64,000 bases of DNA from Ramlibacter alkalitolerans (GTDB taxonomy: Bacteria > Pseudomonadota > Gammaproteobacteria > Burkholderiales > Burkholderiaceae_C): the NCBI RefSeq assembly GCF_016722765.1, contig NZ_JAEQND010000017.1, positions 46,519-110,518 of the forward strand, in the 5' to 3' direction. Every line of letters begins with the position of its first letter. Position 1 is the first letter of the stretch. The notes beneath the pieces are model-generated. The model did no database searches, had not been told where the DNA came from, and saw only the letters and a program-made list of their open reading frames with translations. Shown piece after piece: positions 34,708 through 43,586 of this stretch. Made by a program: the position numbers and the translations under genes.

Positions 34708-37326
34708 ATGGCCGACGACAGCATCAACCGTTTCCTCGCCGACGGCACCGGCGACTCCGATCCCATCGAAACCACCGAATGGCGCGACGCCTTCCGCGCG
34801 CTGGTGGAGAAGGAGGGTGCGGCGCGGGCGCGCTTCATCCTGGACCAGCTCGCCGTCATGGGGCGCAGCCCCGCCGTCGGCTGGTCGCCGGAGCTGGTCA
34901 CGCCCTACGTCAACACCGTGCCGGTGGAGCGCCAGCCGGTGTTCCCGGGCGACCTGGCCATCGAGGAGAAGCTCGCGTCGATCATGCGCTGGAACGCGCT
35001 GGCGATGGTGGTGCGGGCCAACACCGCCTACGGCGAGCTCGGTGGCCACATCGCCAGCTATGCCAGCGCGGCCGACCTGTTCGAGGTCGGCTTCAACCAC
35101 TTCTTCCGCGCCCGCAACGGCAGGAGCGGCGGCGACCTGGTGTTCTTCCAGCCGCACAGCGCGCCGGGCGTCTATGCGCGCGCCTTCCTCGAAGGGCGCC
35201 TGGGCGAGCAGGACCTGGCGCACTACCGGCAGGAGATCGTGCCGCCCGGCGAGGATGCCCGCGGGCTTTCGAGCTACCCCCACCCGTGGCTGATGCCGGA
35301 CTTCTGGCAGTTCCCGACCGGCTCGATGGGGATCGGTCCGATCAGCTCGATCTACCACGCGCGCTTCATGCGCTACCTCACGCATCGCGGGCTCGTGAAT
35401 TGCGAAGGCCGGAAAGTGTGGGGCGTGTTCGGCGACGGCGAGATGGACGAGCCCGAGAGCATGAGCGCACTCACGCTCGCCTCGCGCGAGAAGCTGGACA
35501 ACCTGGTCTGGGTGGTCAACTGCAACCTGCAGCGCCTGGACGGGCCGGTACGCGGCAACGGCCGCATCGTCGACGAACTCGAGAAGCTGTTCCGCGGCGC
35601 CGGCTGGAACGTGATCAAGCTGCTGTGGGGCAGCGACTGGGACGGCCTGTTCGCGCGCGACACGACGGCCGCCCTGGTGCGCGCCTTCGCGCACACGGTC
35701 GACGGCCAGATGCAGACCTTCGCCGCCAAGGACGGCCGCTTCAACCGCGACACCTTCTTCGGCCAGAACGAGGAGCTGGCGCGGCTGGCGCAGGGCATGA
35801 CCGACGAACAGATCGACCGCCTCAAGCGCGGCGGCCACGACCTGGTGAAGATCCACGCCGCCTACGACGCCGCGGTGCGCCACCGCGGCCAGCCGACGGT
35901 GATCCTGGCCCACACCAAGAAGGGCTACGGCATGGGCAAGGCGGGCCAGGGCCGCATGACCACGCACAGCCACAAGAAGCTGGACGAGACGGAACTGCTG
36001 GAGTTCCGCAACCGCTTCAACCTGCCGCTGTCGGACGAACAGGCCAGGACGATGGCCTTCTACAAGCCGGCCGACGACAGCGCCGAGATGCGCTATCTGC
36101 ACCAGCGCCGCAGCGCGCTCGGGGGCTACCTGCCGCAGCGGCAGACGAAGGCCGACCCAGTGCCGGTGCCGGCGGCGGAGAGCTACGCCCAGTTCGCGCT
36201 GCAGGCCGGCGGCAAGGAGATGTCCACCACCATGGCCTTCGTGCGCCTGCTGGCGGGCCTGCTGAAGGATGCGCAGCTCGGGCCGCGCATCGTGCCGATC
36301 GTGGCCGACGAGGCGCGCACCTTCGGCATGGCCAACCTGTTCAAGCAGGTGGGCATCTATTCCAGCGTGGGGCAGAAGTACGAGCCCGAGGACATCGGCT
36401 CGGTGCTGTCGTACCGCGAGGCGCTCGACGGCCAGATCCTGGAAGAGGGCATCAGCGAAGCCGGCGCCATCGCGAGCTGGACGGCCGCGGCCACCAGCTA
36501 CAGCGTGCACGGCTTCGCCATGCTGCCCTTCTACATCTACTACTCGATGTTCGGCTTCCAGCGCGTCGGCGACGCGATCTGGGCGGCGGCCGACCAGCGT
36601 GCGCGCGGCTTCCTGCTCGGTGCGACCTCGGGCCGCACGACGCTCGCGGGCGAGGGCCTGCAGCACCAGGACGGCAGCAGCCACCTGGTGGCCGCCACGA
36701 TCCCGAACTGCAAGGCCTACGACCCGGCCTTCGCGGGCGAGATGGCGGTGATCGTGGATGCCGGCATGCGCGAGATGCTGGTGCAGCAGCGCGACGTCTT
36801 CTACTACGTCACGCTGATGAACGAGAACTACGCCCAGCCGGACCTGCCGGCGGACGCGCGCGAAGGCGTAGTGCGAGGCTGCTATCGCTTCGGCGGGTAT
36901 GGCGCGGCGGATGCGCCGCAGCGCGTGACGCTGCTGGGATCCGGCGCGATCCTCACCGAAGTCATCGCCGCGGCCGAACAGCTCGCGCAGCAGGGAATCG
37001 CCAGCGAGGTCTTCAGCGTCACGAGCTGGAGCGAGCTGGCGCGCGACGGCATGGCGTGCGAACGCGAGGCGATGGACGAGGGCGTGCAGCGCGCTCCGTA
37101 CCTTGCGCAGCAGCTCGGTGCGAGCGGCGGCCCGGTGATCGCGGCCAGCGACTACGTGCGCGCGGTGCCGGAGAGCGTACGCGCCTTCGTGCCGCCGGCG
37201 CGCCGTTACCTCACCCTGGGCACCGACGGTTTCGGCCGCAGCGACACGCGGGCGGCGCTGCGCGCGTATTTCCGGGTCGACGCGGCGAGCATCGTGAAGG
37301 CGGCGCTGCACGCGCTGAAGGCGTAG
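34708..37326 (+). CDS. Homodimeric pyruvate/2-oxoacid dehydrogenase E1 component (AceE/MdeB-like)
   Basis: The 872-residue ThDP enzyme of the AceE type has the cofactor motif VWGVFGDGEMDEPESMSALT...NLVWVVNCN (GDG to NCN). AceE-typical stretches include YPHPWLMPDFWQFPTGSMGIGP, HTKKGYGMGKAGQGRMTTH, ARTFGMANLFKQVGIYSS and TTLAGEGLQHQDG. No E2 or E3 gene is adjacent, unlike the housekeeping pdh operon. With the divergent Lrp regulator this suggests a specialised E1, such as the 2-oxobutyrate-directed MdeB of Pseudomonas. It could recruit E2/E3 from elsewhere in the genome. Confidence 0.9.
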   Translation: MADDSINRFLADGTGDSDPIETTEWRDAFRALVEKEGAARARFILDQLAVMGRSPAVGWSPELVTPYVNTVPVERQPVFPGDLAIEEKLASIMRWNALAMVVRANTAYGELGGHIASYASAADLFEVGFNHFFRARNGRSGGDLVFFQPHSAPGVYARAFLEGRLGEQDLAHYRQEIVPPGEDARGLSSYPHPWLMPDFWQFPTGSMGIGPISSIYHARFMRYLTHRGLVNCEGRKVWGVFGDGEMDEPESMSALTLASREKLDNLVWVVNCNLQRLDGPVRGNGRIVDELEKLFRGAGWNVIKLLWGSDWDGLFARDTTAALVRAFAHTVDGQMQTFAAKDGRFNRDTFFGQNEELARLAQGMTDEQIDRLKRGGHDLVKIHAAYDAAVRHRGQPTVILAHTKKGYGMGKAGQGRMTTHSHKKLDETELLEFRNRFNLPLSDEQARTMAFYKPADDSAEMRYLHQRRSALGGYLPQRQTKADPVPVPAAESYAQFALQAGGKEMSTTMAFVRLLAGLLKDAQLGPRIVPIVADEARTFGMANLFKQVGIYSSVGQKYEPEDIGSVLSYREALDGQILEEGISEAGAIASWTAAATSYSVHGFAMLPFYIYYSMFGFQRVGDAIWAAADQRARGFLLGATSGRTTLAGEGLQHQDGSSHLVAATIPNCKAYDPAFAGEMAVIVDAGMREMLVQQRDVFYYVTLMNENYAQPDLPADAREGVVRGCYRFGGYGAADAPQRVTLLGSGAILTEVIAAAEQLAQQGIASEVFSVTSWSELARDGMACEREAMDEGVQRAPYLAQQLGASGGPVIAASDYVRAVPESVRAFVPPARRYLTLGTDGFGRSDTRAALRAYFRVDAASIVKAALHALKA

Positions 37327-37816
37327 TCCGAACGCGCATTGGCGGCGGCCCTCGTAGGCTGGCGGTGAGCCGCGAAGCGCGAACCCCAGCGCTTCGGCGC
37401 CCGACGCTTGACGCCCTCCCGTCATTCCCGCGCAGGCGGGAATCCAGGGCTCCCGACGGGTAGCGCGCCGCGCGCGCGCCCTGGATCCCCGCCTGCGCGG
37501 GGACGACGTGGGAGGATCGCTGGGGTTGCGCTGCGCTCCACCGCCAGCCTACCAAGATGGCCGCATGCGATCCAGGTCGCAGGCAACGTGAAGGCGGCGC
37601 TGCACGCACTCAAGGCGGAGTCCCGAGTCGCAGGTCGTACGCTGTCCCGTAGGCTGGCGGTGAGCCGCGAAGCGCGAACCCCAGCGCTTCGCGCTGCACG
37701 CTTGACGCCCCCCCGTCATTCCCGCGCAGGCGGGATTCCAGGGCTCCCGATGGGTAGCGCCGCGCGCGCGTCCTGGATCCCCGCCTGCGCGGCGACGACG
37801 TGGGAGGATCCCTGGG
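37294..37816. repeat. Imperfect tandem duplication of the E1 3' end plus repeat block
   Basis: Copy 1 (37294-37526) starts in the last codons of the E1 gene (VKAALHALKA). Copy 2 (37588-37816) starts with the same codons (GTGAAGGCGGCGCTGCACGC) 294 bp downstream. Each copy then holds a GTAGGCTGG element (37353-37394; 37648-37691), the GACGC...CCGTCATTCCCGCG REP element (37431-37508; 37715-37800), and GACGACGTGGGAGGATC. An inverted GTAGGCTGG arm (37518-37552) lies between the copies. No gene is seen in 37327-37818. Confidence 0.8.
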
Positions 37817-37818
37817 GC

Positions 37819-38625
37819 TCAGGGCGCGAGGGTGGCCAAAGGCAGCTGCGCCATCTCCTGCAGCAGCAGCGCGAGTTGCCGGCCGGCGGCTTCGAGCAGC
37901 ACGCCGCCTTTCTCCGGATCGGCGCCCGCCGCATTGCCGGCCGCGCCTTGCGGGTTGTAGTCCTGCATGGCCCATCCCAGCTTGGCGCTGCGGCCGTTGC
38001 CGAGGATCGGATACTGGCCGGCGCGCTCGCGCGAGCTGGATGCAAAGTCCTGCGCCTGCGCCATGCGCACCGTGTGCGGTGCCAGCGCCAGCATCAGGGA
38101 GGTCTCGATCTGGCCCGCGTGCACGCCGAAGCGGTGTTCGTCGGCGCTGAAGAGGCCGTCGACCTCTTCACCGAGCGGCAGGTTCCACCAGCTGCAGCCG
38201 TAGACGATCAGGTTGCAGCGCACGCGCAGCTCGCGCGCGACGATGTCCAGCAGGCTCACCTGGCCGCCGTGGCTGTTGAACAGCAGCAGCTTGCGCACGC
38301 CGGCACGCGCCACGCCTTCGCCGAGCGCGATCCAGGTCGCGATCACCGTCTCGATCGGCAGCGTCAGGGTGCCGGCGAAGGAGGCGTGTTCCGGGCTGTA
38401 GCCGACCTGCTGCGTGGGCAGCACGAGGATGGAGGCGTGTGGCGGCAGTTGCGTCAGGGCCTGGGCCACGATGCCATCGACGAGGCACTGGTCGACCCGC
38501 AGGGGCAGGTGCGGCCCGTGCTGCTCGGTCGCGCCGACGGGGAGTACCGCCACCGTCTTTTCCGCGTCGAGCGAGGCGAAGTCCGTGGTGGCGAGGTCGG
38601 CCCAGTAGCGCGAGAGAGCTGGCAT
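37819..38625 (-). CDS. Creatininase-family amidohydrolase
   Basis: The 268-residue metal-dependent hydrolase carries LPVGATEQHGPHLPLRVD (metal Glu/His/Asp), LLLFNSHGGQVSLLD and FGVHAGQIETSLMLAL. The family includes creatininase and several biosynthetic amidohydrolases (for example in mycofactocin and riboflavin-type pathways). No specific substrate can be assigned. The stop lies at the edge of the second tandem-duplication copy. A partial GTAGGCTGG element stands just upstream of its start, before the divergent ptxS. Confidence 0.88.
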   Translation of the reverse strand: MPALSRYWADLATTDFASLDAEKTVAVLPVGATEQHGPHLPLRVDQCLVDGIVAQALTQLPPHASILVLPTQQVGYSPEHASFAGTLTLPIETVIATWIALGEGVARAGVRKLLLFNSHGGQVSLLDIVARELRVRCNLIVYGCSWWNLPLGEEVDGLFSADEHRFGVHAGQIETSLMLALAPHTVRMAQAQDFASSSRERAGQYPILGNGRSAKLGWAMQDYNPQGAAGNAAGADPEKGGVLLEAAGRQLALLLQEMAQLPLATLAP

Positions 38626-38633
38626 CCGGCGAG

Positions 38634-38670
38634 TGTAGGCTGGCGGTGGAGCGGGGCTTTCGCGCTACCC
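38634..38670. repeat. Partial GTAGGCTGG element
   Basis: TGTAGGCTGGCGGTGGAGCG lies between the divergent creatininase and ptxS genes. The AACCCCAGCG half is missing. Confidence 0.65.
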
Positions 38671-38692
38671 CTCGTTCACGGTAGCATCGCTC

Positions 38693-38708
38693 CTGAAACT
38701 GGTTTCAG
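38693..38708. promoter_or_regulatory. PtxS-type operator in front of ptxS
   Basis: CTGAAACTGGTTTCAG is a palindrome with only the central pair mismatched. It ends 6 nt before the ptxS ATG. It differs by one central base from the operators at 39799 and 39825, implying autorepression. Confidence 0.8.
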
Positions 38709-38714
38709 AAAGTC

Positions 38715-39770
38715 ATGCCCGCCAAGCCTCTCCCGCCTGTCTTTGCGCCCGCCGGCGGCCGGGCGACGATCGCCGACGTCGCCGAGAAGGCGGGGGTGTC
38801 CAAGGCCACGGTCTCGCGGTTCCTGAACCGGCGCGACGAGTTGCTGACGCCGGAAATCGCCACCCGCGTCGAAACCGCCATCGCCGCCCTGGGCTACTCG
38901 CCCAGCCCGATGGCGCAGGCCCTCAAGCGCGGGCGCTCGCGGCTGGTGGGCCTGGTGGTGGCGGACGTGACCAACCCCTTCTCGGTCGCCGTCCTGCGCG
39001 GCGCCGAGAAGGCCTGCCAGCAGGCCGGCTACCTCCTGATGCTGTTCAACCTGGGCGACGACAGCCAGCGCGAGCGCGATGCGATCCAGGCCCTGGCCTC
39101 CTACCACGTCGAGGGCCTGATCCTGAACACGCTGGGGCGCGACGAGGGCGCGGCGGCCGCCGTGGCGCGCCAGGGCCGGCCCGTGGTGCTGGTCGACCGG
39201 CGCCACGCCAACATGCAGGCCGACTTCGTGTCCCTGGACAACGCCGGCGCGATCCGGCTGGCGGCCGGCCACCTGCTGGACGCCGGCTGGGACGACCTGC
39301 TGTTCGTCACCGAGCCCGCCGTGGGGGTCAGCTCGCGGGAGGAGCGGGTGGCGGCCTTCCGCGCCTTTCTCGCAACCCACCCGCAGGCGACCGGCCGCAT
39401 CGTCGAGGCGAGCCCCGGTGCGCCGCAGCCGCTGGAGGCGGCGCTGCGCGAGCAGCATGCGGCCGGGCGCCGGCCGGCCGTGCTCGCCAGCAATGCGGTG
39501 ATCACCTTGCGGGTGGCCGACGCCGTGGCGCGGCTGGGCTGGACCTTCGGCCGCGACCTGGGCTTCGTCGGCATCGACGAGACCGAGTGGGCGCCGCTGG
39601 TCGGCCCGGGCCTGAGCACGATCGCGCAGCCGACCGACGCGCTCGGCCGCCTGGCCACGGCCTGCCTGCTGGAGCGGCTGCAGGGGCTGGACGTGCCGCC
39701 GCGCCAGATCCTGCTGCCGGGTGAACTGGTCGTGCGCGCCTCCTCGATCCGCGATCCGGGCGTAAACTAG
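38715..39770 (+). CDS. ptxS: LacI-family repressor, PtxS-like (2-ketogluconate-responsive)
   Basis: The 351-residue regulator has an N-terminal HTH (ATIADVAEKAGVSKATVSRFL), a hinge helix (SPSPMAQALKRGRSRLVGLV) and a periplasmic-binding-protein-like effector domain. VEGLILNTLG and LVGPGLSTIAQPTD resemble Pseudomonas PtxS as I remember it. PtxS binds TGAAACCGGTTTCA and is released by 2-ketogluconate. The same palindrome stands before this gene and twice before the following operon, and the operon encodes Kgu-like enzymes. Together these make the assignment strong, though no alignment was run. The gene reads in the same direction as the operon it should control, 81 bp away. Confidence 0.88.
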   Translation: MPAKPLPPVFAPAGGRATIADVAEKAGVSKATVSRFLNRRDELLTPEIATRVETAIAALGYSPSPMAQALKRGRSRLVGLVVADVTNPFSVAVLRGAEKACQQAGYLLMLFNLGDDSQRERDAIQALASYHVEGLILNTLGRDEGAAAAVARQGRPVVLVDRRHANMQADFVSLDNAGAIRLAAGHLLDAGWDDLLFVTEPAVGVSSREERVAAFRAFLATHPQATGRIVEASPGAPQPLEAALREQHAAGRRPAVLASNAVITLRVADAVARLGWTFGRDLGFVGIDETEWAPLVGPGLSTIAQPTDALGRLATACLLERLQGLDVPPRQILLPGELVVRASSIRDPGVN

Positions 39771-39798
39771 ATCTCCGGGTTTTCCCTGATGAGTCCTT

Positions 39799-39836
39799 GA
39801 AACCGGTTTCTATAATCGCGTCCAGAAACCGGTTTC
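39799..39836 (+). promoter_or_regulatory. kgu operon promoter with two PtxS-type operators
   Basis: Two perfect GAAACCGGTTTC palindromes (39799-39810 and 39825-39836) are centred 26 bp apart and flank TATAAT (39811-39816). The first covers the spacer and the second the initiation region, a classic double block. The -35 match is poor (about 39787-39793). Spacing near 2.5 helical turns puts the two sites on opposite faces. Confidence 0.85.
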
Positions 39837-39851
39837 AGTCCCACACCCGCC

Positions 39852-40523
39852 GTGAACTACGACTTCCAGTTCCAGGACGTCTTCGCCGCCTGGCCGTTGC
39901 TGCTCCAGGGCACCTGGACGACCATCCAGCTCTCGCTGACGGCGACGGTGCTCGGGCTGGCCGTCGCGATCGTCTGCGCCTGGCTCAAGACCTCCGGGCC
40001 GCGGCCGGCGCGCTGGGTCGTCAACGCCTACATCGAGCTGATCCGCAACACGCCGTTCCTGGTGCAGCTGTTCTTCTTCTTCTTCGCCCTGCCGTCCCTG
40101 GGGCTGCGCTGGTCGGCGCACTCGGCTGCGCTGGTCGCCATGGTCGTGAACCTCGGCGCCTACGCCACCGAGATCATCCGCGCCGGCATCGAGTCGATCC
40201 CGCGCGGGCAGGTGGAGGCCGGGCTCGCGCTCAACCTCAAGCGCCACCAGGTGTTCCGCCACATCATCCTGAAGCCGGCGCTCAAGGCGATCTATCCGGC
40301 CCTGACCAGCCAGTTCATCCTGCTGATGCTCAGTTCCGCCGTGGTGTCCGCGATCTCGGCCGACGACCTCACCTCGGTGGCCGCCAACCTGCAGTCGCAG
40401 ACCTTCCGCAGCTTCGAGATCTACATCGTGGTCGCCGTCATCTACTTCCTGCTGGCGCTGGCCTTCTCGATCCTGTTCCGCTTCGTCTACCGGCTCGCGC
40501 TGGACTACCCGGACCGCCGCTGA
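39852..40523 (+). CDS. Polar amino-acid-type ABC transporter permease 1
   Basis: The 223-residue HisM/GlnP-type permease starts at a GTG 16 nt after the second operator. About five membrane segments are predicted. The EAA-loop motif is EIIRAGIESIPRGQVEAGLALNLKR, and the N-terminal IELIRNTPFLVQLFFFFFALP is typical of the PAAT family. It overlaps permease 2 by one base (TGATG) and begins the PtxS-controlled operon. In this setting it is inferred to carry 2-ketogluconate or a related sugar acid rather than an amino acid. Confidence 0.9.
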   Translation: MNYDFQFQDVFAAWPLLLQGTWTTIQLSLTATVLGLAVAIVCAWLKTSGPRPARWVVNAYIELIRNTPFLVQLFFFFFALPSLGLRWSAHSAALVAMVVNLGAYATEIIRAGIESIPRGQVEAGLALNLKRHQVFRHIILKPALKAIYPALTSQFILLMLSSAVVSAISADDLTSVAANLQSQTFRSFEIYIVVAVIYFLLALAFSILFRFVYRLALDYPDRR

Positions 40524-41176
40524 TGCGTACCTTCGGTTTTCCCGAGTTCCTCTTCATCCTCGAAGCCGCGAAGTGGACCATCGCGCTGTCGCTGATCGCC
40601 TTCGTCGGCGGCGCGATCGGTGGACTGATCGTGGCGCTGGCGCGCACCAGCGACAGCCCCGTGGCGCGCGGACTCGCCAGCGCCTTCGTGCAGGTGTTCC
40701 AGGGCACGCCGCTGCTGCTGCAGCTGTTCCTGGTGTTCTTCGGCGCCCCGGTGATCGGCATCGACGTCAATCCCTGGGTGGCCGCCGGCGCAGCCCTGAT
40801 CCTCAACACCAGCGCCTTCCTGGGCGAGATCTGGCGCGGCTCGATCCAGGCCATCCCGCATGGCCAGACCGAAGCGGCCCACGCACTGGGGCTGCACTAC
40901 GTGGCCCGCATGCGCGACGTGGTCCTGCCGCAGGCCTTCAAGATCGCCCTGCCGCCCACCGTGGGCTACATGGTGCAGGTGATCAAGGGCACCTCGCTGG
41001 CCGCCATCATCGGCTTCGCCGAAGTCACGCGCGCCGGCCAGATCATCAACAACGCCACCTTCCAGCCGCTGATCGTGTTCAGCCTGGTCGCCGCCATCTA
41101 CTTCGCACTGTGCTGGCCGCTGTCGCTGCTGGCCCAGCACATGGAACGCCGCCAGGCCCGGGCCCTGGCGCGCTGA
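40523..41176 (+). CDS. Polar amino-acid-type ABC transporter permease 2
   Basis: The 217-residue second permease would form a heterodimer with the preceding product. It has five hydrophobic segments, FVQVFQGTPLLLQLFLVFFG and the EAA loop GEIWRGSIQAIPHGQTEAAHALGLH. The later segment QVIKGTSLAAIIGFAEVTRAG is PAAT-typical. The start ATG overlaps the permease 1 stop, and the binding-protein gene follows after 33 nt. Confidence 0.9.
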   Translation: MRTFGFPEFLFILEAAKWTIALSLIAFVGGAIGGLIVALARTSDSPVARGLASAFVQVFQGTPLLLQLFLVFFGAPVIGIDVNPWVAAGAALILNTSAFLGEIWRGSIQAIPHGQTEAAHALGLHYVARMRDVVLPQAFKIALPPTVGYMVQVIKGTSLAAIIGFAEVTRAGQIINNATFQPLIVFSLVAAIYFALCWPLSLLAQHMERRQARALAR

Positions 41177-41209
41177 TCCCACCCTTTTCATCCACTGGAG
41201 ACTTCCACC

Positions 41210-41998
41210 ATGCAAACCATCTCCCGCCGTGTCTTTGCCGCGCTGGGCCTCGCCGCGACCGTGTCGCTGCTCGCCACGCCGGCCGTCGCCCAGACCCTGG
41301 AGGACCTGAAGAAGAAGGGCGAGGTCAACGTCGGCCTGCTGGTGGACTTCCCGCCCTACGGCACCACCAACGCGCAGAACCAGCCTGACGGCTACGACGC
41401 CGACGTCGCCCGCCTGCTGGCCAAGGACTGGGGCGTCAAGGTGAACCTGGTGCCCGTGACCGGCCCGAACCGCATCCCCTTCCTGCTGACCAACAAGGTC
41501 GACCTGCTGGTCGCCTCGCTGGCCATCACGCCGGAGCGCGCCAAGCAGGTCCAGTTCTCCAAGCCCTACTCCGCCGCCACCATCGTGCTGCTGGGCGAGA
41601 AGAAGGCCAACATCAAGGGCCCGGCCGACATCAAGCCGCTGAAGGTGGGCGTCGCCCGCGCCAGCACGCAGGACGTGGCGCTGACGGCCATCGCGCCGCA
41701 GGGCACCGAGATCCGCCGCTTCGACGACGACGCCTCCGCCATGCAGGCCCTGATCTCCGGCCAGGTCGATGCGATCGGCTGCTCCACCACCGTCGCCGCG
41801 CAGATCAACAAGCGCCAGCCGGGCGCCTTCGAGCCCAAGTTCGTGCTGCGCCAGCAGGAAATGGCCGTCGCGATGCGTCCGGGCAACGAGCCGCTGCTCA
41901 AGTCCGTCAACGACTTCGTGGCCAGGAACACGGCGAACGGCGAGCTGAACAAGCTGTACCACAAGTGGCTGGGCGCCGACCTGCCGAAGATGCAGTAA
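41210..41998 (+). CDS. Periplasmic substrate-binding protein of PAAT-family ABC transporter
   Basis: The 262-residue family 3 solute-binding protein has a cleavable signal (ISRRVFAALGLAATVSLLATPAVAQ broken here as MQTISRRVF then LATPAVAQ, cut about residue 27). The mature protein shows GEVNVGLLVDFPPYG, PDGYDADVARLLAKDWGV and FLLTNKVDLLVASLAITPERAKQV, all family 3 landmarks. The usual Arg that pairs with the ligand carboxylate in amino-acid binders can be sought in the SLAITPERAK region, present here. A carboxylate ligand fits either an amino acid or a sugar acid; the operon context argues for 2-ketogluconate. Confidence 0.9.
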   Translation: MQTISRRVFAALGLAATVSLLATPAVAQTLEDLKKKGEVNVGLLVDFPPYGTTNAQNQPDGYDADVARLLAKDWGVKVNLVPVTGPNRIPFLLTNKVDLLVASLAITPERAKQVQFSKPYSAATIVLLGEKKANIKGPADIKPLKVGVARASTQDVALTAIAPQGTEIRRFDDDASAMQALISGQVDAIGCSTTVAAQINKRQPGAFEPKFVLRQQEMAVAMRPGNEPLLKSVNDFVARNTANGELNKLYHKWLGADLPKMQ

Positions 41999-42018
41999 GG
42001 CCGCAGCGGGGAAACAGC

Positions 42019-42809
<791 letters not shown>

Positions 42810-42810
<1 letters not shown>

Positions 42811-43586
42811 TGCAGCCGGTCCTGATCTCGCTGTCGTCCTTCGGGGCGGCGGAAGTCCGGCGCCACGGGCAGCTGTGGTTCACGCGCCTGGCGCAGCAGG
42901 CCGGCGCCGACGGCGTCGAGGTGCGCGGCGAACTCCTGAACCGCCCGGCCGACGAACTGCCGGACATCGCCCGCGCCGTGGCCATGAGCGGCTCGCACGT
43001 GGTGTATTCGAGTCCCGAGGGCCTGTGGGCGCACCACGGTGCGCTGGACGCAGGCGCGGTGGAGCGTGCCCTGGAGGCGGCGGAGCTGCTCGATGCGCCG
43101 CGGCTGAAGATGTCGATCGGCGGCTTCGGCTCCGAGTCGCACCGCGAGCTGCCGCGCCTGGCGGACCTGCTGCGCGGCCGGTCCACCGAGCTGGTGATCG
43201 AGAACGACCAGACCACGCCGGCCGGCACCGTCGATGCGTTGCAGGCCTTCTTCCGCCGCGCGGACGAAGCCGGCCTGCGCCTGGGGATGACCTTCGACAT
43301 GGGCAACTGGCACTGGACCGGCGAATGCCCGCAGGAGGCGGCGCGCGCCTTCGCTGGCCGCGTGCGCTACGTGCACTGCAAGGGCGTGCAGCGGCAGCCG
43401 CGGCGCTGGGTCGCCGTGCCGCTGGCCGATTCGGCCGCGCCCTGGCGCGCGGTGCTGCGCGCCTTGCCGCGGGCGCTGCCCTGGGCGATCGAATACCCGC
43501 TGGCCGGCGACGACCTGCTGGCCGTGACGCGTGACGAGATCCGGCAGCTGCGCGCCGCCGCCTCCGCGCTCGGAGCGGCGGCATGA
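42810..43586 (+). CDS. kguE: KguE-like sugar phosphate isomerase/epimerase (AP endonuclease 2 fold)
   Basis: The 258-residue TIM-barrel protein of the xylose-isomerase-like superfamily begins MQPVLISLSSFGAAEVRRHG, close to KguE as I recall it. Likely metal/substrate residues lie in ADGVEVRGELL, LVIENDQTT, GMTFDMGNWHWTG and VRYVHCKG. KguE is needed with KguK and KguD in Pseudomonas 2-ketogluconate use, although its exact reaction is not settled. The gene overlaps both neighbours (TGATG and ATGA). Confidence 0.85.
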
